From: Gammaproteobacteria bacterium
GTDB taxonomy: Bacteria; Pseudomonadota; Gammaproteobacteria; Steroidobacterales; Steroidobacteraceae
NCBI GenBank assembly: GCA_025359565.1
Contig: JANYFY010000006.1
Location: forward strand, 1-47,133
Direction: 5' to 3'
Length of the DNA: 47,133 nt
Shown: positions 1-8,454 of the stretch, piece by piece
How positions within the stretch are numbered: the first letter of the stretch is position 1
Layout: every line of letters begins with the position of its first letter
Made by a program: the position numbers and the translations under genes
The notes under the pieces: generated by a model
What the model was told of the DNA's origin: nothing
The model's input: only the letters and a program-made list of their open reading frames with translations
Databases searched by the model: none

Positions 1-612
1 GAGAAATCCGGCCTCGCGGAGCACTCGGCTGGCACCTACGTCTGCCTCGTCGCGCCCCTCGAGCAGCACCTGTAGCAGTTCGGATCGCTGGTCGACGGCC
101 GCTTCGGCGAGGAGTAGCGCGTGCGTGGAATAACTTCCCGCGAACATCGTGCTGATCGCGTCGACAAATTCCATCGAGAAATCCACAACGGCGGCCGTCA
201 CCTGCTGCGCCGCCTCCGGTGGAAGTGAGTCCGCCAGCACAGACCTGCGAAGCCATCGCGACAGAACCTTGTGACCACTTCGATAAGCGTGCAGCGTCGC
301 TTCCATAGGAAAGTGTTGTGCGGCACGTCGGCAAGCGTGTTCATGGACAAACTCAAAGCCAGCGGGAGCGCCCCCACGCAGCAGCCGAACGATTTCATTG
401 ATGATGTCCAAACCGTGAGCGGCTAATTCCGGCAGGAGATCCGGGTTCCGTGACTTTGAGAACTCAGGGACCTCCGCGATTACCGCGTTTCGCAATTCGG
501 TTGTAACCGCAGGAACGTCTAGGAGGGCTCGGTCGATGCTCACCGTAGAGGAGGGATGACTACCGACGCGGCGCAGGGCGTCCGCCAAAGCATTGGCGTG
601 ATAATCGAACAC
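1..612 (-). CDS. PucR-like regulator, N-terminal part (partial)
   Basis: An open reverse-strand frame of 204 codons without a stop runs off the left edge. It begins at GTG (612-610); an in-frame TAG lies five to eight codons upstream and no better start exists. The visible part is a helical N-terminal region resembling the RsbRD_N-type sensor of PucR/CdaR-like transcription factors, including a stretch like FEFVHEHACRRAAQHFPME followed by LHAYRSGHKVLSRWL. The C-terminal helix-turn-helix of this family would lie outside the window, so DNA binding is inferred, not seen. No good ribosome-binding site precedes the GTG. A perfect inverted repeat sits just upstream, suggesting control of its own promoter and that of the divergent YCII gene. 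This regulator type is best known from actinobacteria. Confidence 0.7.
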   Translation of the reverse strand, partial: MFDYHANALADALRRVGSHPSSTVSIDRALLDVPAVTTELRNAVIAEVPEFSKSRNPDLLPELAAHGLDIINEIVRLLRGGAPAGFEFVHEHACRRAAQHFPMEATLHAYRSGHKVLSRWLRRSVLADSLPPEAAQQVTAAVVDFSMEFVDAISTMFAGSYSTHALLLAEAAVDQRSELLQVLLEGRDEADVGASRVLREAGFL

Positions 613-618
613 CTCGCC

Positions 619-637
619 ATTGTAGACTCTCTACAAT
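619..637. promoter_or_regulatory. Operator-like perfect palindrome
   Basis: Two perfect 8-bp arms, ATTGTAGA and TCTACAAT, are separated by CTC. The site lies 6 bp before the GTG of the reverse-strand PucR-like gene and about 100 bp before the divergent YCII gene. The geometry fits a dimeric repressor or activator site. Which protein binds it is not shown by the sequence. Confidence 0.55.
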
Positions 638-738
638 TAAATGGCGCCCAGTACCGCCATTTTCGCTGATGCTCGCTCGATTTCCTGGTGATAGCCTCCA
701 GGTCGCTGGTTTCAACTTCGATCAAAGGAGCAGTTCAA

Positions 739-1053
739 GTGGCAAAATATCTATTCGTCTATCACGGTGCCGGTCGGCCGCCGACCAAAGAAGCTCATGA
801 AAAAGCGATGGCCGCGTGGGGGGCCTGGTTCGGGTCGATGGGCAAGGCACTCCTCAACGGTGGGAATCCGGTTGGCAAGTCTTGGACGGTCAAGGGCAAC
901 GGCGTTGTGACCAAAGACGGCGGCGCCAATCCGGTCAGCGGCTACAGCTTGGTAGAGGCCAAAGATTATGAAGCTGCTGCTGCCATGGCCAAGGGCTGCC
1001 CCCTGCTTGCCGACAGCGGTTCCGTCGAGGTCGCCGAAGTGATGGACATGTAG
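739..1053 (+). CDS. YCII-related domain protein
   Basis: A 104-residue single-domain protein of the YCII / DGPF family: small alpha-beta barrel proteins found as dimers, often of unknown enzymatic role and often encoded beside regulators. The protein shows the typical start AKYLFVYHG, a mid-region GNPVGKSWTVKG and a C-terminal segment ending in VEVAEVMDM. The GTG at 739 is chosen over an ATG at 688 because a clear AAAGGAG (724-730) lies 8 nt upstream. The gene is divergent from the PucR-like regulator and followed by a strong hairpin. Family assignment is good; function is unknown. Confidence 0.8.
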   Translation: MAKYLFVYHGAGRPPTKEAHEKAMAAWGAWFGSMGKALLNGGNPVGKSWTVKGNGVVTKDGGANPVSGYSLVEAKDYEAAAAMAKGCPLLADSGSVEVAEVMDM

Positions 1054-1065
1054 TTGACTAATCAC

Positions 1066-1101
1066 GCGGTCCCTATGCACTTAAAAATGCAGAGGGACCG
1101 C
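1066..1101. terminator. Hairpin between convergent genes
   Basis: The arms GCGGTCCCT (1066-1074) and AGGGACCGC (1093-1101) pair perfectly, and after one mismatch four more base pairs extend the stem towards an 8-nt A-rich loop. It lies between the convergent YCII and serine-hydrolase genes. No U-tract follows on the plus strand, so it is terminator-like by position and stem strength only. Confidence 0.45.
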
Positions 1102-1173
1102 GATTCTACGCAATACGTCGAGATGTCGGTTCGTGACCCGAAGGCGCCGGTCGCGAGCGGCCGCTTTCGGGCG

Positions 1174-2295
1174 TCACATCGACACCCTGGTTTGAGCGTC
1201 AAGAAGCAACTTAAGTAACTGGCCCATTTGTGCGTGGGAGATGCTCGGGAGCTTCTTCACGGCGTCTTCGGTGAGTCCGGAAGCGTCATCGGGGAACTCC
1301 GTGTGATTCAGGTAGACGACTACAAGGCCTCTCGTGGGCACAACAACGACATATTTCGCCAACGCGCCCTGCGCACTGAATGAGCTCACCGGCAGGTCGA
1401 ATCCGTCGATCCACCACAAATATCCGTACCCCTCACCAGCTTTGGTTCTCGAATGCGCGTGCGTACTTTCGTTCACCCATGTTTTCGGCACGATGGACGT
1501 TCCCCGCCATTCGCCGTTGCGAAGAAATAAATAGCCAAATCGCGCGAGATCTCGGGCCGTCATGCGGAAGTGATAGGCCGGGTGAAGCGACTTATTGAAG
1601 TCTGGCGAGGCATCGACAGCTGCGCGAAGGTAATACATGTCCTCGACCCGAAAGTCCTGCATGCCAATGCGCGTCGCTATGCGCTTACTGAAAGCCTCCG
1701 CAATCGGTGTTTTGAATTCCTTCTCGAAGATTGACCCGAGGGCATTAAAATCCCAGTTGTTATAAAACCAATAGCTCCCAGGCGAATGGGAGCCGCGCTT
1801 GGGCCATCCCTCTCTCATGCCGGGAGTTCCCGCGACGTACCCGTGATACACGCCGGAGCGGGACTCAAGCAGCATTCTTACCGTGGCTCGCCTTTCCTCT
1901 TGGGTCAGCGGCGGGTCGTCATCGATGCCAAGGTTTCCGAGCGACGAATCGAGATCAAAGTGATTCGACGGAGCATAGATACCGAAAAGCGCGCTAAGCA
2001 AGCTCTTGCGCATCGAGCTGATCTTGATCTTCTTGGTTGCGTCTCCCCACTCCGCGACTTCTCGACCGTGGTCAATGACCACAACACTCGAGGGTGGCAA
2101 TGTCTCGACAAAAGTCCGAGCGTCGGCTAACTTTTCCGGCGACCAACCGAGCTGAGCAGGATCAATCTTTGACCACGCTTCTTTTGGAAATTGCTCCTCT
2201 GCTGTGGCAGCCGGGGCTACGAGTGCCGCAAACGAGAGCGCCGCGAACAAGTACCCCGGTAGGCCGCACCGCAGCAACTTCAACTTGCTTCGCAT
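1174..2295 (-). CDS. Secreted serine hydrolase, beta-lactamase (class C) fold
   Basis: A 373-residue protein with an N-terminal signal peptide (hydrophobic residues about 12-30, cleavage expected after APAATA). It carries the SxxK nucleophile motif of class C beta-lactamases, esterases and DD-peptidases as S94-M-R-K97, and a Y-x-N element within WFYNNWDFN near residue 180. The C-terminal part (GYGYLWWIDG) matches the beta-lactamase-related group of 6-aminohexanoate-dimer-hydrolase and EstB-like enzymes. It should act in the periplasm on an ester or amide. Substrate cannot be inferred, and a true antibiotic-hydrolysing role is not implied. It is convergent with the YCII gene and appears monocistronic. 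Confidence 0.85.
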   Translation of the reverse strand: MRSKLKLLRCGLPGYLFAALSFAALVAPAATAEEQFPKEAWSKIDPAQLGWSPEKLADARTFVETLPPSSVVVIDHGREVAEWGDATKKIKISSMRKSLLSALFGIYAPSNHFDLDSSLGNLGIDDDPPLTQEERRATVRMLLESRSGVYHGYVAGTPGMREGWPKRGSHSPGSYWFYNNWDFNALGSIFEKEFKTPIAEAFSKRIATRIGMQDFRVEDMYYLRAAVDASPDFNKSLHPAYHFRMTARDLARFGYLFLRNGEWRGTSIVPKTWVNESTHAHSRTKAGEGYGYLWWIDGFDLPVSSFSAQGALAKYVVVVPTRGLVVVYLNHTEFPDDASGLTEDAVKKLPSISHAQMGQLLKLLLDAQTRVSM

Positions 2296-2366
2296 ATTGC
2301 TAAAGCATGCTCGAATACCCGGTAACGGTCAAGCAAGTCAGTGCCGCGATCGTCTGCAGTTGTTAA

Positions 2367-2442
2367 GGATTGTCCGATACCTGCCCCAGTGCGCGCAATT
2401 TGCCGACCTCGGAGAGGCTGGCGGGCAGGTGTTGGACAATCC
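2367..2442. repeat. Long imperfect inverted repeat upstream of integrase fragment
   Basis: A 20-bp arm beginning GGATTGTCC (2367-2386) is matched by its reverse complement ending GGACAATCC (2423-2442) with two mismatches; the spacer is 36 bp. It lies about 130 bp upstream of a truncated tyrosine recombinase. It may be a mobile-element end or a recombinase binding site; the sequence alone cannot decide. Confidence 0.5.
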
Positions 2443-2536
2443 CCAAGGGAGGAAACCGCTCGCGCGGTAGGGGCGGCTTCGATCTGGGATTTGTGGATTG
2501 CTGATGTTTGAGACGGTGTTTCGTATGTTGCGAGGT

Positions 2537-2555
2537 GAGGCGATCCGCCTCTTTT
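2537..2555 (+). terminator. Small hairpin with T-run in integrase leader
   Basis: GAGGCG and CGCCTC form a perfect 6-bp stem with a 3-nt loop, followed directly by TTTT. It lies 19 bp before the ATG of the recombinase fragment. By structure it is a minimal intrinsic terminator or attenuator; it could also be chance. Confidence 0.3.
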
Positions 2556-2573
2556 GCAACCGGAGCTTCTGTC

Positions 2574-3164
2574 ATGAACACTTCCACACCCAAGATCTCC
2601 CCGCTGCGTCAACCCATGATCGAGGATATGCGCATCCGCAAGCTCGAGCCCAAGACCCAGAGCGGTTACATTCGTGCCGTGCTTGATTTCACCGTCTGGT
2701 TCGGCCGCTCGCCCGATCGGGCAGGACCGGAGGACGCGCGTTTATTTCAACTTCACTTGGTCGATAAAGGCGTCTCGCCGATCAGCATCAACGCGATGCA
2801 GACGGGTCTGCGGTTTTTCTTCGACATCACACTTAACCGACCGCAGGTGATGGACAAGATACGCTCCGTGCGCGTCCCCCAACGACTACCGGTCGTTCTC
2901 AGCCGCGAAGAAGCAACGCGCTTGATCAAGGCCACGCGCAACATCAAGTATCGCGCCGCCTTGTCGGTGGCCTATGGCGCCGGCCTTCGCGCCAGCGAAG
3001 TCATCAGCCTCAAGGTCAGTGACGTGGACAGCAAGCGCAATGTGCTGCGCATCGAGCAGGGCAAGGGCCGCAAGGATCGCTTCGCACTCCTGCCTCCGAT
3101 TCTGCTCACGCGCAGGGGCGAAGCCGGGCCGAATAGCGACAGTTCCTTTGATGTTGTTAGGTGA
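2574..3164 (+). pseudogene. Tyrosine recombinase/integrase, 3'-truncated
   Basis: The frame encodes 196 residues where the family has about 300. Residues 1-90 form the SAM-like core-binding domain (EDMRIRKLEPKTQSGYIRAV). The catalytic domain starts near LPVVLSREEATRLI and contains the first catalytic arginine in GAGLRASEVISL and the beta-strand lysine in EQGKGRKDRFALLPP. After PPILL the sequence leaves the family and stops within 18 codons, so the H-x-x-R and tyrosine motifs are missing and the protein cannot recombine DNA. The type closely recalls integrases that accompany IS91-like transposases, but no transposase is visible here. ATG 2574 is chosen because the family begins at MNTSTPKISPLRQ. 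The following 130 bp up to 3297 hold no recognisable gene. Confidence 0.8.
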
Positions 3165-3297
3165 TCGTACAGCCAGGCGGGAGGGCTTGCCCCAGACATC
3201 GGATGATCCAAGTGCGGCAAGGGAATACTAAACGGTGGGCCGCGGCAGCGGCTTGCGCATCCTCGGCTCGGTAGATTTTCTTGAGCTCTTTGGCAAC

Positions 3298-4428
3298 TTA
3301 AGAGCCCAGCCCGAGTTCATTCCATTGACTTGCATCCAACTTGTCATTAATTTCCTTAGCGCGTTCTTGTACCTCTGGCCACTGGTCATTAGCTAGACTG
3401 CGAACATGATCGCTTGGATTATTGGATGAAGCGCACGCAGGTAGATCAATGCAAGTTGCCTTTATCCAGTCACCTCGCGCGGAACAGTCAAATCCTCGCT
3501 GGCAGGCAACAAGCCACCACGCATATCGATCAATGTCAGTGGTTTGACTGCCTGGATTGAGTAAGCTCTGTGCTTCCCCTATTCGAAAAAGCACCTCGGG
3601 ATCCTTTGACGTGACCGCCGCCCGGAGTAATTCCTTTGCTGATAATGATGATTGAATTGCAGCTTCAGGACTTGGATCTGGTGTAGCTCCATTACTCACG
3701 AACGCTTGCTGCTGTGTTTGCGATAATATTTTTTCTGCAGTAACTGCTTGAGCAATTGGTTGGCCTGCCTTCGAAGCCTTGGCAAGCCATTCAGATGGAT
3801 TCCCTAATTCGGCGATATCGTGTTCGCTAAATTCGTGGCATTTTTCGAATACCGATTGCGCTATCTCCAGGGAAAGTTTCCTTTGCACAGCATATTGCAG
3901 TCCTTCATCGATTGTCAGAGACCGCCCCTTATGCGTAAAGTAAAATTTAAGATTTTCATTACAAAAATCAATTGATTTGAAAAGATAAAACTGGGCATTT
4001 GGATCGCCGTTACTTGCTAACGCAAGCACTGAATGAGCGTATTCCCAATGATTTGTGGATTTTCTATATAGGCGCCCCAAATCCTTATCTTCCCGCAATT
4101 CTTCACGGTTCTTTATCGTCTGCGCTTGATTCGATTTGCTGCTCACATTCGAACCTAACGCAGGCTGACGATCTCGATGCTCACTGCATTTCGCATCCTG
4201 TTCATTGCATGAGACGCTTCTATGTAGAATGAAATAGCCACAAATTGAGACGACCAGGCCAACTAACACAATCCATTTCAATTTCTTCAGGAGACCTCCT
4301 GCTGCGTCTGTTGGTCTGGCCTCGCAATTTGCCGTGCGTCTTCTAGTCACGAGATCAGAAATATCCTTTGCCAATACACAATTGGCACTGATTAAAGCAG
4401 TTACCTGTAATTTCTCGCTCGCAACCAA
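3298..4428 (-). CDS. Uncharacterised membrane-anchored protein
   Basis: Up to 376 residues. A single hydrophobic segment (WIVLVGLVVSICGYFIL, about residues 52-68) follows a basic stretch, so the protein is probably anchored in the inner membrane with a large periplasmic, helix-rich part. Cysteines are frequent. I do not recognise a named domain; proteins of this look occur as hypothetical genes in Xanthomonadales. The start is uncertain. A TTG at 4428 lies 2 nt after the stop of the aminotransferase gene and would be translationally coupled, while a perfect AGGAGG (4300-4295) sits 4 nt before a CTG at 4290, just ahead of the membrane segment. It is the last gene of the reverse-strand run and may not belong functionally to the sugar cluster. 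Confidence 0.6.
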   Translation of the reverse strand: MVASEKLQVTALISANCVLAKDISDLVTRRRTANCEARPTDAAGGLLKKLKWIVLVGLVVSICGYFILHRSVSCNEQDAKCSEHRDRQPALGSNVSSKSNQAQTIKNREELREDKDLGRLYRKSTNHWEYAHSVLALASNGDPNAQFYLFKSIDFCNENLKFYFTHKGRSLTIDEGLQYAVQRKLSLEIAQSVFEKCHEFSEHDIAELGNPSEWLAKASKAGQPIAQAVTAEKILSQTQQQAFVSNGATPDPSPEAAIQSSLSAKELLRAAVTSKDPEVLFRIGEAQSLLNPGSQTTDIDRYAWWLVACQRGFDCSARGDWIKATCIDLPACASSNNPSDHVRSLANDQWPEVQERAKEINDKLDASQWNELGLGS

Positions 4429-4430
4429 CC

Positions 4431-5609
4431 TTACCTACTAGCTTGCGTTATTACGTCCGCGATTACACCTGCCAATCTATGCATGGTTGCCTCCGATATT
4501 GTCGGATGCACGAGGAACATGAGGCTTGTATCCCCCAATTCTTGGGCTATGGGCAAGCGCTCGTGAGGCACATAGTCGGTACCTTGGAAAGCCCCCTCCA
4601 GATAGATCTCAGGACAGGATCCCGTAAAACATGGGACGCCCTTAGCACCTATTGCGGCAACCAATTTGTCGCGGTTCCATCCGTTCTTCAATGTGCTAGG
4701 ACGCACGTACACATAGAATTTGTAGTAGGCATGATACGTATGTTCCGGAACTTCCGGGACTCGAAGCGCATTCAGCCCGGCAAGTCGCTCTCTCAAAATA
4801 CTCGCGTTCCGCCGGCGCGTGGCGACCCAGGCATCCAGTTTAGCTAACTGGATCCGACCGATAGTGCCTTGCAATTCCGTGAGTCGCCAATTAGTACCAA
4901 ATCGATCATGCACCCAACGAAAACCGGGTCCGTGCGCTCGCGCATATACCGATTCCCATGTCTTACCATGATCCTTGAAGGACCACGACCGCTCCCAAAG
5001 TGTTTCGTCATTGGTGACAAGCAAACCGCCTTCACCACCCGTGGTAATAATTTTATCCTGGCAGAAGGAAAAAGCCGCAGCATGCCCGATCGAGCCTACG
5101 GGTCGATCCTTATATCGAGCGCCATGAGCCTGAGCGCAGTCCTCAAGCACCTTAATTCCGAGATGCTCGGCGAGCGCCATAATCGGATCCATATCGCACG
5201 GCCAACCCGCAACATGAACAGGAATGACAGCCTTGGTTCTCGACGTAGCTACCCGCGCGATCGATTCGGCGGTGATATTGCCACTATCACGATCCACATC
5301 GGCAAATACAGGGCGCGCACCAAGGAGCACCGCGCAACTCGTAGACGCGATAAATGACCTCGGTGTAACGATAACTTCATCGCCGGCACCAACACCCCAC
5401 ATGCGTAGCGGCAACTCCAATGCTACCGTGCCATTCATCAATGCGAGCGCGCGACTGACGCTTAAATAATTAGCATAAGACCGTTCAAAATCCCTCGATT
5501 CCTGTCCAGTCCAATAATTAACTTTGCCGCTTTGCAAAACGGCGTCGACCGCCTGCCGTTCGTCGGGTGAATAATACGGCCATGTCTCAGTCGCTGAATC
5601 AATCAACAC
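4431..5609 (-). CDS. DegT/DnrJ/EryC1/StrS aminotransferase (PglE-like role)
   Basis: A PLP-dependent sugar aminotransferase of 392 residues, the usual length. The cofactor lysine lies in FSFCQDKIITTGGEGG (K186 counted from the GTG start), the aspartate that contacts the pyridine ring in KVLEDCAQAHGA, and the early NGTVALELPL substrate loop is intact. With the adjacent NeuD/PglD-like acetyltransferase and phosphoglycosyl transferase, the expected reaction is transfer of an amino group from glutamate to C-4 of UDP-4-keto-6-deoxy-GlcNAc. GTG 5609 is preferred: GGGAA lies 8 nt upstream and homologues begin only a few residues before WPYYSP. A TTG at 5624 is the alternative. The 4,6-dehydratase that would make the keto sugar is not in the window. 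Confidence 0.85.
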   Translation of the reverse strand: MLIDSATETWPYYSPDERQAVDAVLQSGKVNYWTGQESRDFERSYANYLSVSRALALMNGTVALELPLRMWGVGAGDEVIVTPRSFIASTSCAVLLGARPVFADVDRDSGNITAESIARVATSRTKAVIPVHVAGWPCDMDPIMALAEHLGIKVLEDCAQAHGARYKDRPVGSIGHAAAFSFCQDKIITTGGEGGLLVTNDETLWERSWSFKDHGKTWESVYARAHGPGFRWVHDRFGTNWRLTELQGTIGRIQLAKLDAWVATRRRNASILRERLAGLNALRVPEVPEHTYHAYYKFYVYVRPSTLKNGWNRDKLVAAIGAKGVPCFTGSCPEIYLEGAFQGTDYVPHERLPIAQELGDTSLMFLVHPTISEATMHRLAGVIADVITQASR

Positions 5610-5684
5610 TATATTGTTTCCCAAAGTAACTTAAGTTGACCATTTTGGCTCAATATGAACCGACCGCACATCGCGTGCCAATAC

Positions 5685-6326
5685 TTATAATCGCTTGATA
5701 CACCTAGCGGGATTACCTACCGCCGTCCATCCTGCCTCAACATTGCGAATAACAACCGAGCCCGCACCGACTATCGCAGACTCGCCAATCGTTACTCCCT
5801 GGATAACACATGCGCCAATTCCCACAAATGCCAGCTTTCCTATGAAAACATTACCGGCTATTGCTGCGCCTGGACAAATGTGGACGCCATCCGCGACCGC
5901 CGCATGATGATCCACAATCGCTCCCGTGTTGACGATCACGGCCGTACCAATTTCGGACTGAGGATTGATTACCACGCCCGCACATACAACTGAACCCGGG
6001 CCAACTTTTGCGGAAACGCTTACTATCGCAGAGGGATGCACAATTGTCGCCAGCGCGAAACCAGCCGCCTCGAACTCGCAAGTTAGTCCGAGTCGTATAT
6101 TGTTATCTCCAATCGCCACTATTAGCGCCGCGCCTGACGGCCATTTTGTCAGTGCCAACTGACGCAATTGAGATAAATCGCCCGCAACCCTATACCCGCT
6201 GTGTTCGCGCATCGACGGCCAGCGATCGTCATAAAAATTAATATCCGACCACAAACCGGAGCAATGAGCCGCGTCCGCCACCACCACGCCGTGTCCTCCC
6301 GCTCCCACAATTGTGAGCGACCTCAA
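5685..6326 (-). CDS. NeuD/PglD-family sugar O/N-acetyltransferase
   Basis: A 213-residue protein. It starts with a Rossmann-like nucleotide-sugar binding domain (LTIVGAGGHGVVVADAAH) and continues with a left-handed beta-helix of hexapeptide repeats (about residues 95-205, for example IGTAVIVNTGAIVDHHAAV). The histidine pair in VDHHA is the catalytic base region of PglD. Expected role: acetyl-CoA-dependent N-acetylation of a UDP-4-amino sugar made by the neighbouring aminotransferase. The start is TTG within a TTGA overlap with the stop of the upstream phosphoglycosyl transferase gene. AGAGGA lies 8 nt before it, so the two are translationally coupled. Confidence 0.87.
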   Translation of the reverse strand: MRSLTIVGAGGHGVVVADAAHCSGLWSDINFYDDRWPSMREHSGYRVAGDLSQLRQLALTKWPSGAALIVAIGDNNIRLGLTCEFEAAGFALATIVHPSAIVSVSAKVGPGSVVCAGVVINPQSEIGTAVIVNTGAIVDHHAAVADGVHICPGAAIAGNVFIGKLAFVGIGACVIQGVTIGESAIVGAGSVVIRNVEAGWTAVGNPARCIKRL

Positions 6327-6967
6327 ACTCGAGTTCCTCTGAATTTCTCGACTGTCGCAGAATTCTCGCCGCGTATTCCGGTTGGTTTAAGAAGCCTCAG
6401 AAATGTTACCAACATGATCTTAATATCCAGCGCCAAACTACAATTGTCGACATACCAGACATCTAAGCGCAACTTCTCTTCCCACGATATGCCATTGCGC
6501 CCATTAATTTGCGCCCACCCGGTGATACCCGGGCGCACTTCGTGACGCCGCATTTGCTGCAAATCATAAAGCTCCAGATACTCCATCAGCAATGGCCGAG
6601 GGCCCACAAAACTCATATCGCCCACGACAACGTTCCAAAGCTCGGGCAACTCATCCAAACTACTCGCCCGCAGGAATCGGCCAAATCGGGTCAAACGATC
6701 TTTATCCTCTAGCACTTGACCATCGCTTCCGCGAGCATCATTCATGGAGCGGAATTTGACCATTTGAAATGGTTTTCCAGCTAGTCCAGGTCTCACTTGC
6801 CAAAAGAATATAGGCCGACCAAACGCAATCCAAACTAGACCAATAAGAACAAGGATAATAGGTACTAGTACAATTAAAAGGACAAGCGCCACGGCGGATT
6901 CAACTAATCGCCGTATCGAAAGGCGATTGACGGCTACATCTTCTTTTGGTTTCAATTGCAATGTCAA
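6323..6967 (-). CDS. Phosphoglycosyl transferase (PglC-like, small monotopic)
   Basis: At 214 residues this is the minimal PglC/WecP-like size without the N-terminal membrane bundle of WbaP. A hydrophobic re-entrant helix (about residues 22-48) is followed by the family signatures WQVRPGLAGKPFQMVKFRSM, the catalytic Asp-Glu dyad in LDELPELWNV (D105-E106), and VGDMSFVGPRPLL. It transfers a sugar phosphate from a UDP-sugar to undecaprenyl phosphate and so starts the repeat unit. Given its neighbours the sugar is probably a 2,4-diacetamido-trideoxyhexose (bacillosamine type) or a related deoxysugar. The only in-frame start before the conserved part is TTG (6967), without a clear ribosome-binding site. 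It leads the coupled trio with the acetyltransferase and aminotransferase. Confidence 0.88.
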   Translation of the reverse strand: MTLQLKPKEDVAVNRLSIRRLVESAVALVLLIVLVPIILVLIGLVWIAFGRPIFFWQVRPGLAGKPFQMVKFRSMNDARGSDGQVLEDKDRLTRFGRFLRASSLDELPELWNVVVGDMSFVGPRPLLMEYLELYDLQQMRRHEVRPGITGWAQINGRNGISWEEKLRLDVWYVDNCSLALDIKIMLVTFLRLLKPTGIRGENSATVEKFRGTRV

Positions 6968-7517
6968 TGGATATTACCAACGACATGATAACAAAATCAG
7001 CAGCAAAGTAACCCTAGCGGCTTACCAAATCATTGCAGTGGAGTCAGCTCAGTCAATAGACCGCGTAGACCATTGATTTGCGCAGTAGTAAATTCACCGG
7101 CTGTTCTCGTCTGTAGCTAGTCCAGCTATGAACTTGCCAAGCTAGTTTGGATCGCGGGGCCTTTGGGGTTTTATAGCCAGGCCCAAGTGCGTCATGGGTT
7201 GTTTGAGCGGTCAAGCATCACCATTTCTAAACTGAGACACTACCTGGCTGTCTTCGCACAGTAGGTTACATGACGCCGGCAACCTGGCATCGTGGAGAAC
7301 CGGACGAGGTTCCAGACGAGCGTGCGCGGCGAATAGCGGCGGCCCGTGCGCATCGTAGAATGACCAACCAACAGCGATTTATCGAGGCGGCCTAAGCAGT
7401 GAAAGTCTCTCTTTCTGGTTCAGGCATTTTGTCCGGCTTGACTTGAAGCGCTACAGTGCTGCGTAATGCGTGGAGCATGTCGGGCCCTTTGGCTCCCGCA
7501 AAGAAGGCAATGTAGTA
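6968..7517. other. Intergenic stretch with a possible transposase tail
   Basis: This is 550 bp between the divergent phosphoglycosyl transferase and GT2 genes, and should hold both promoters, though I see no convincing sigma-70 pair. A short plus-strand frame at 7270-7395 (41 codons, GYMTPATWHRGEP then RRIAAARAHRR) loosely resembles the C-terminal tail of IS3-type transposases (pattern YxTPxxxHxG). This resemblance is weak. Nothing else is recognisable. Confidence 0.25.
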
Positions 7518-8453
7518 ATGGTTGCTGCACAAGTAGACATCGTTATCATCAACTGGAACTCAGGTGACCAGTTACGAGCGTGCGTCGCCTCGTTAGAGCA
7601 ATTTGATCAGGGCGAAATCCGGTCAATTATCATTGTCGACAATGCCTCGACCGATAATTCAGCTGAACTACCGAAAGGGGACTTAACCATCACGCTGATC
7701 CGCAACGCCGACAACAAAGGCTTTGGCAGCGCCTGTAATTTGGGGGCGGTAACAGCGTCAGCACCCTATTTGCTATTTCTGAACCCAGATACCCAAGTGT
7801 TCAAAGAGTCTATATCAGGCACTCTGCAATTCATGCAGCAACCGGAAAATGGTCGGATCGCCGTGTGCGGCATCGCGCTGGTCGATGAAAAGGGACAAAT
7901 CAGTCGTGCCTGTGGTCGCTTTCCAGGATTTTCAATGTTCAGTAACGAAATGACGGGAATTTCTCATGTTTTCCCGAAGCTTTTTCTGACTCGCCACATG
8001 CGCGATTGGGATCATAGAGAATCACAAGCTGTTGATCACGTAATCGGGGCTTTTTACCTTATACGAAAGTCAGTATTTGACACAGTCGGCAAATTTGATG
8101 AACGATATTTCCTCTACTTTGAAGATTTTGATCTCTCTTTCAAAATAAAAAAGGCGGGATGGGAGATATACTACCTCGCTTATATAAGCGCATATCACGC
8201 TGGCGGTGGTACAAGCCGAACTATTAGAGGTCGCCGGCTGGGTTACGGTCTTCTATCACGTGCACAGTATATGATCAAAAACTTACCCTTCTACCAATCA
8301 TTTTTGCTGATCGGGCTCTCTATATTGGTAGAGCCGATCGTCCGATTGGTTCTTGCAGCAACTGAGTTTTCAGGAACTCGCGTCAGGGAAACTTTTGTAG
8401 GCTTTGCCTATTATTATTTTAAACTTTTCAAAAAAGCGACATGGAGAAAATGA
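7518..8453 (+). CDS. Family 2 glycosyltransferase, rhamnosyltransferase-like
   Basis: A 311-residue GT-A fold enzyme. The N-terminus VDIVIINWNSGDQL, the nucleotide-binding VDNASTDNS, NKGFGSACNLG and the metal-binding region LLFLNPDTQ are all present. The acceptor-side motif FDERYFLYFEDFDLSFKIKKAG with the catalytic Glu-Asp is intact, and a C-terminal hydrophobic segment (about 265-295) suggests membrane association. It is typical of enzymes adding rhamnose or a related deoxysugar to a lipid-linked oligosaccharide. ATG 7518 is chosen because AAGAAGG lies 10 nt upstream; a GTG at 7470 lacks one. It starts a plus-strand trio with the oxygenase (1-nt gap) and a methyltransferase. The DNA is visibly more A+T-rich than the flanks. 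A broken paralogue lies at 10825-11429. Confidence 0.88.
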   Translation: MVAAQVDIVIINWNSGDQLRACVASLEQFDQGEIRSIIIVDNASTDNSAELPKGDLTITLIRNADNKGFGSACNLGAVTASAPYLLFLNPDTQVFKESISGTLQFMQQPENGRIAVCGIALVDEKGQISRACGRFPGFSMFSNEMTGISHVFPKLFLTRHMRDWDHRESQAVDHVIGAFYLIRKSVFDTVGKFDERYFLYFEDFDLSFKIKKAGWEIYYLAYISAYHAGGGTSRTIRGRRLGYGLLSRAQYMIKNLPFYQSFLLIGLSILVEPIVRLVLAATEFSGTRVRETFVGFAYYYFKLFKKATWRK

Positions 8454-8454
8454 T

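Noticed and set aside
751-1080. A 109-codon reverse frame opposite the YCII gene
   Set aside because: It is the antisense shadow of a well-supported gene with its own ribosome-binding site.
3165-3297. Possible group II intron or second mobile element after the integrase break
   Set aside because: No intron domain structure or reverse transcriptase could be recognised in the short stretch.
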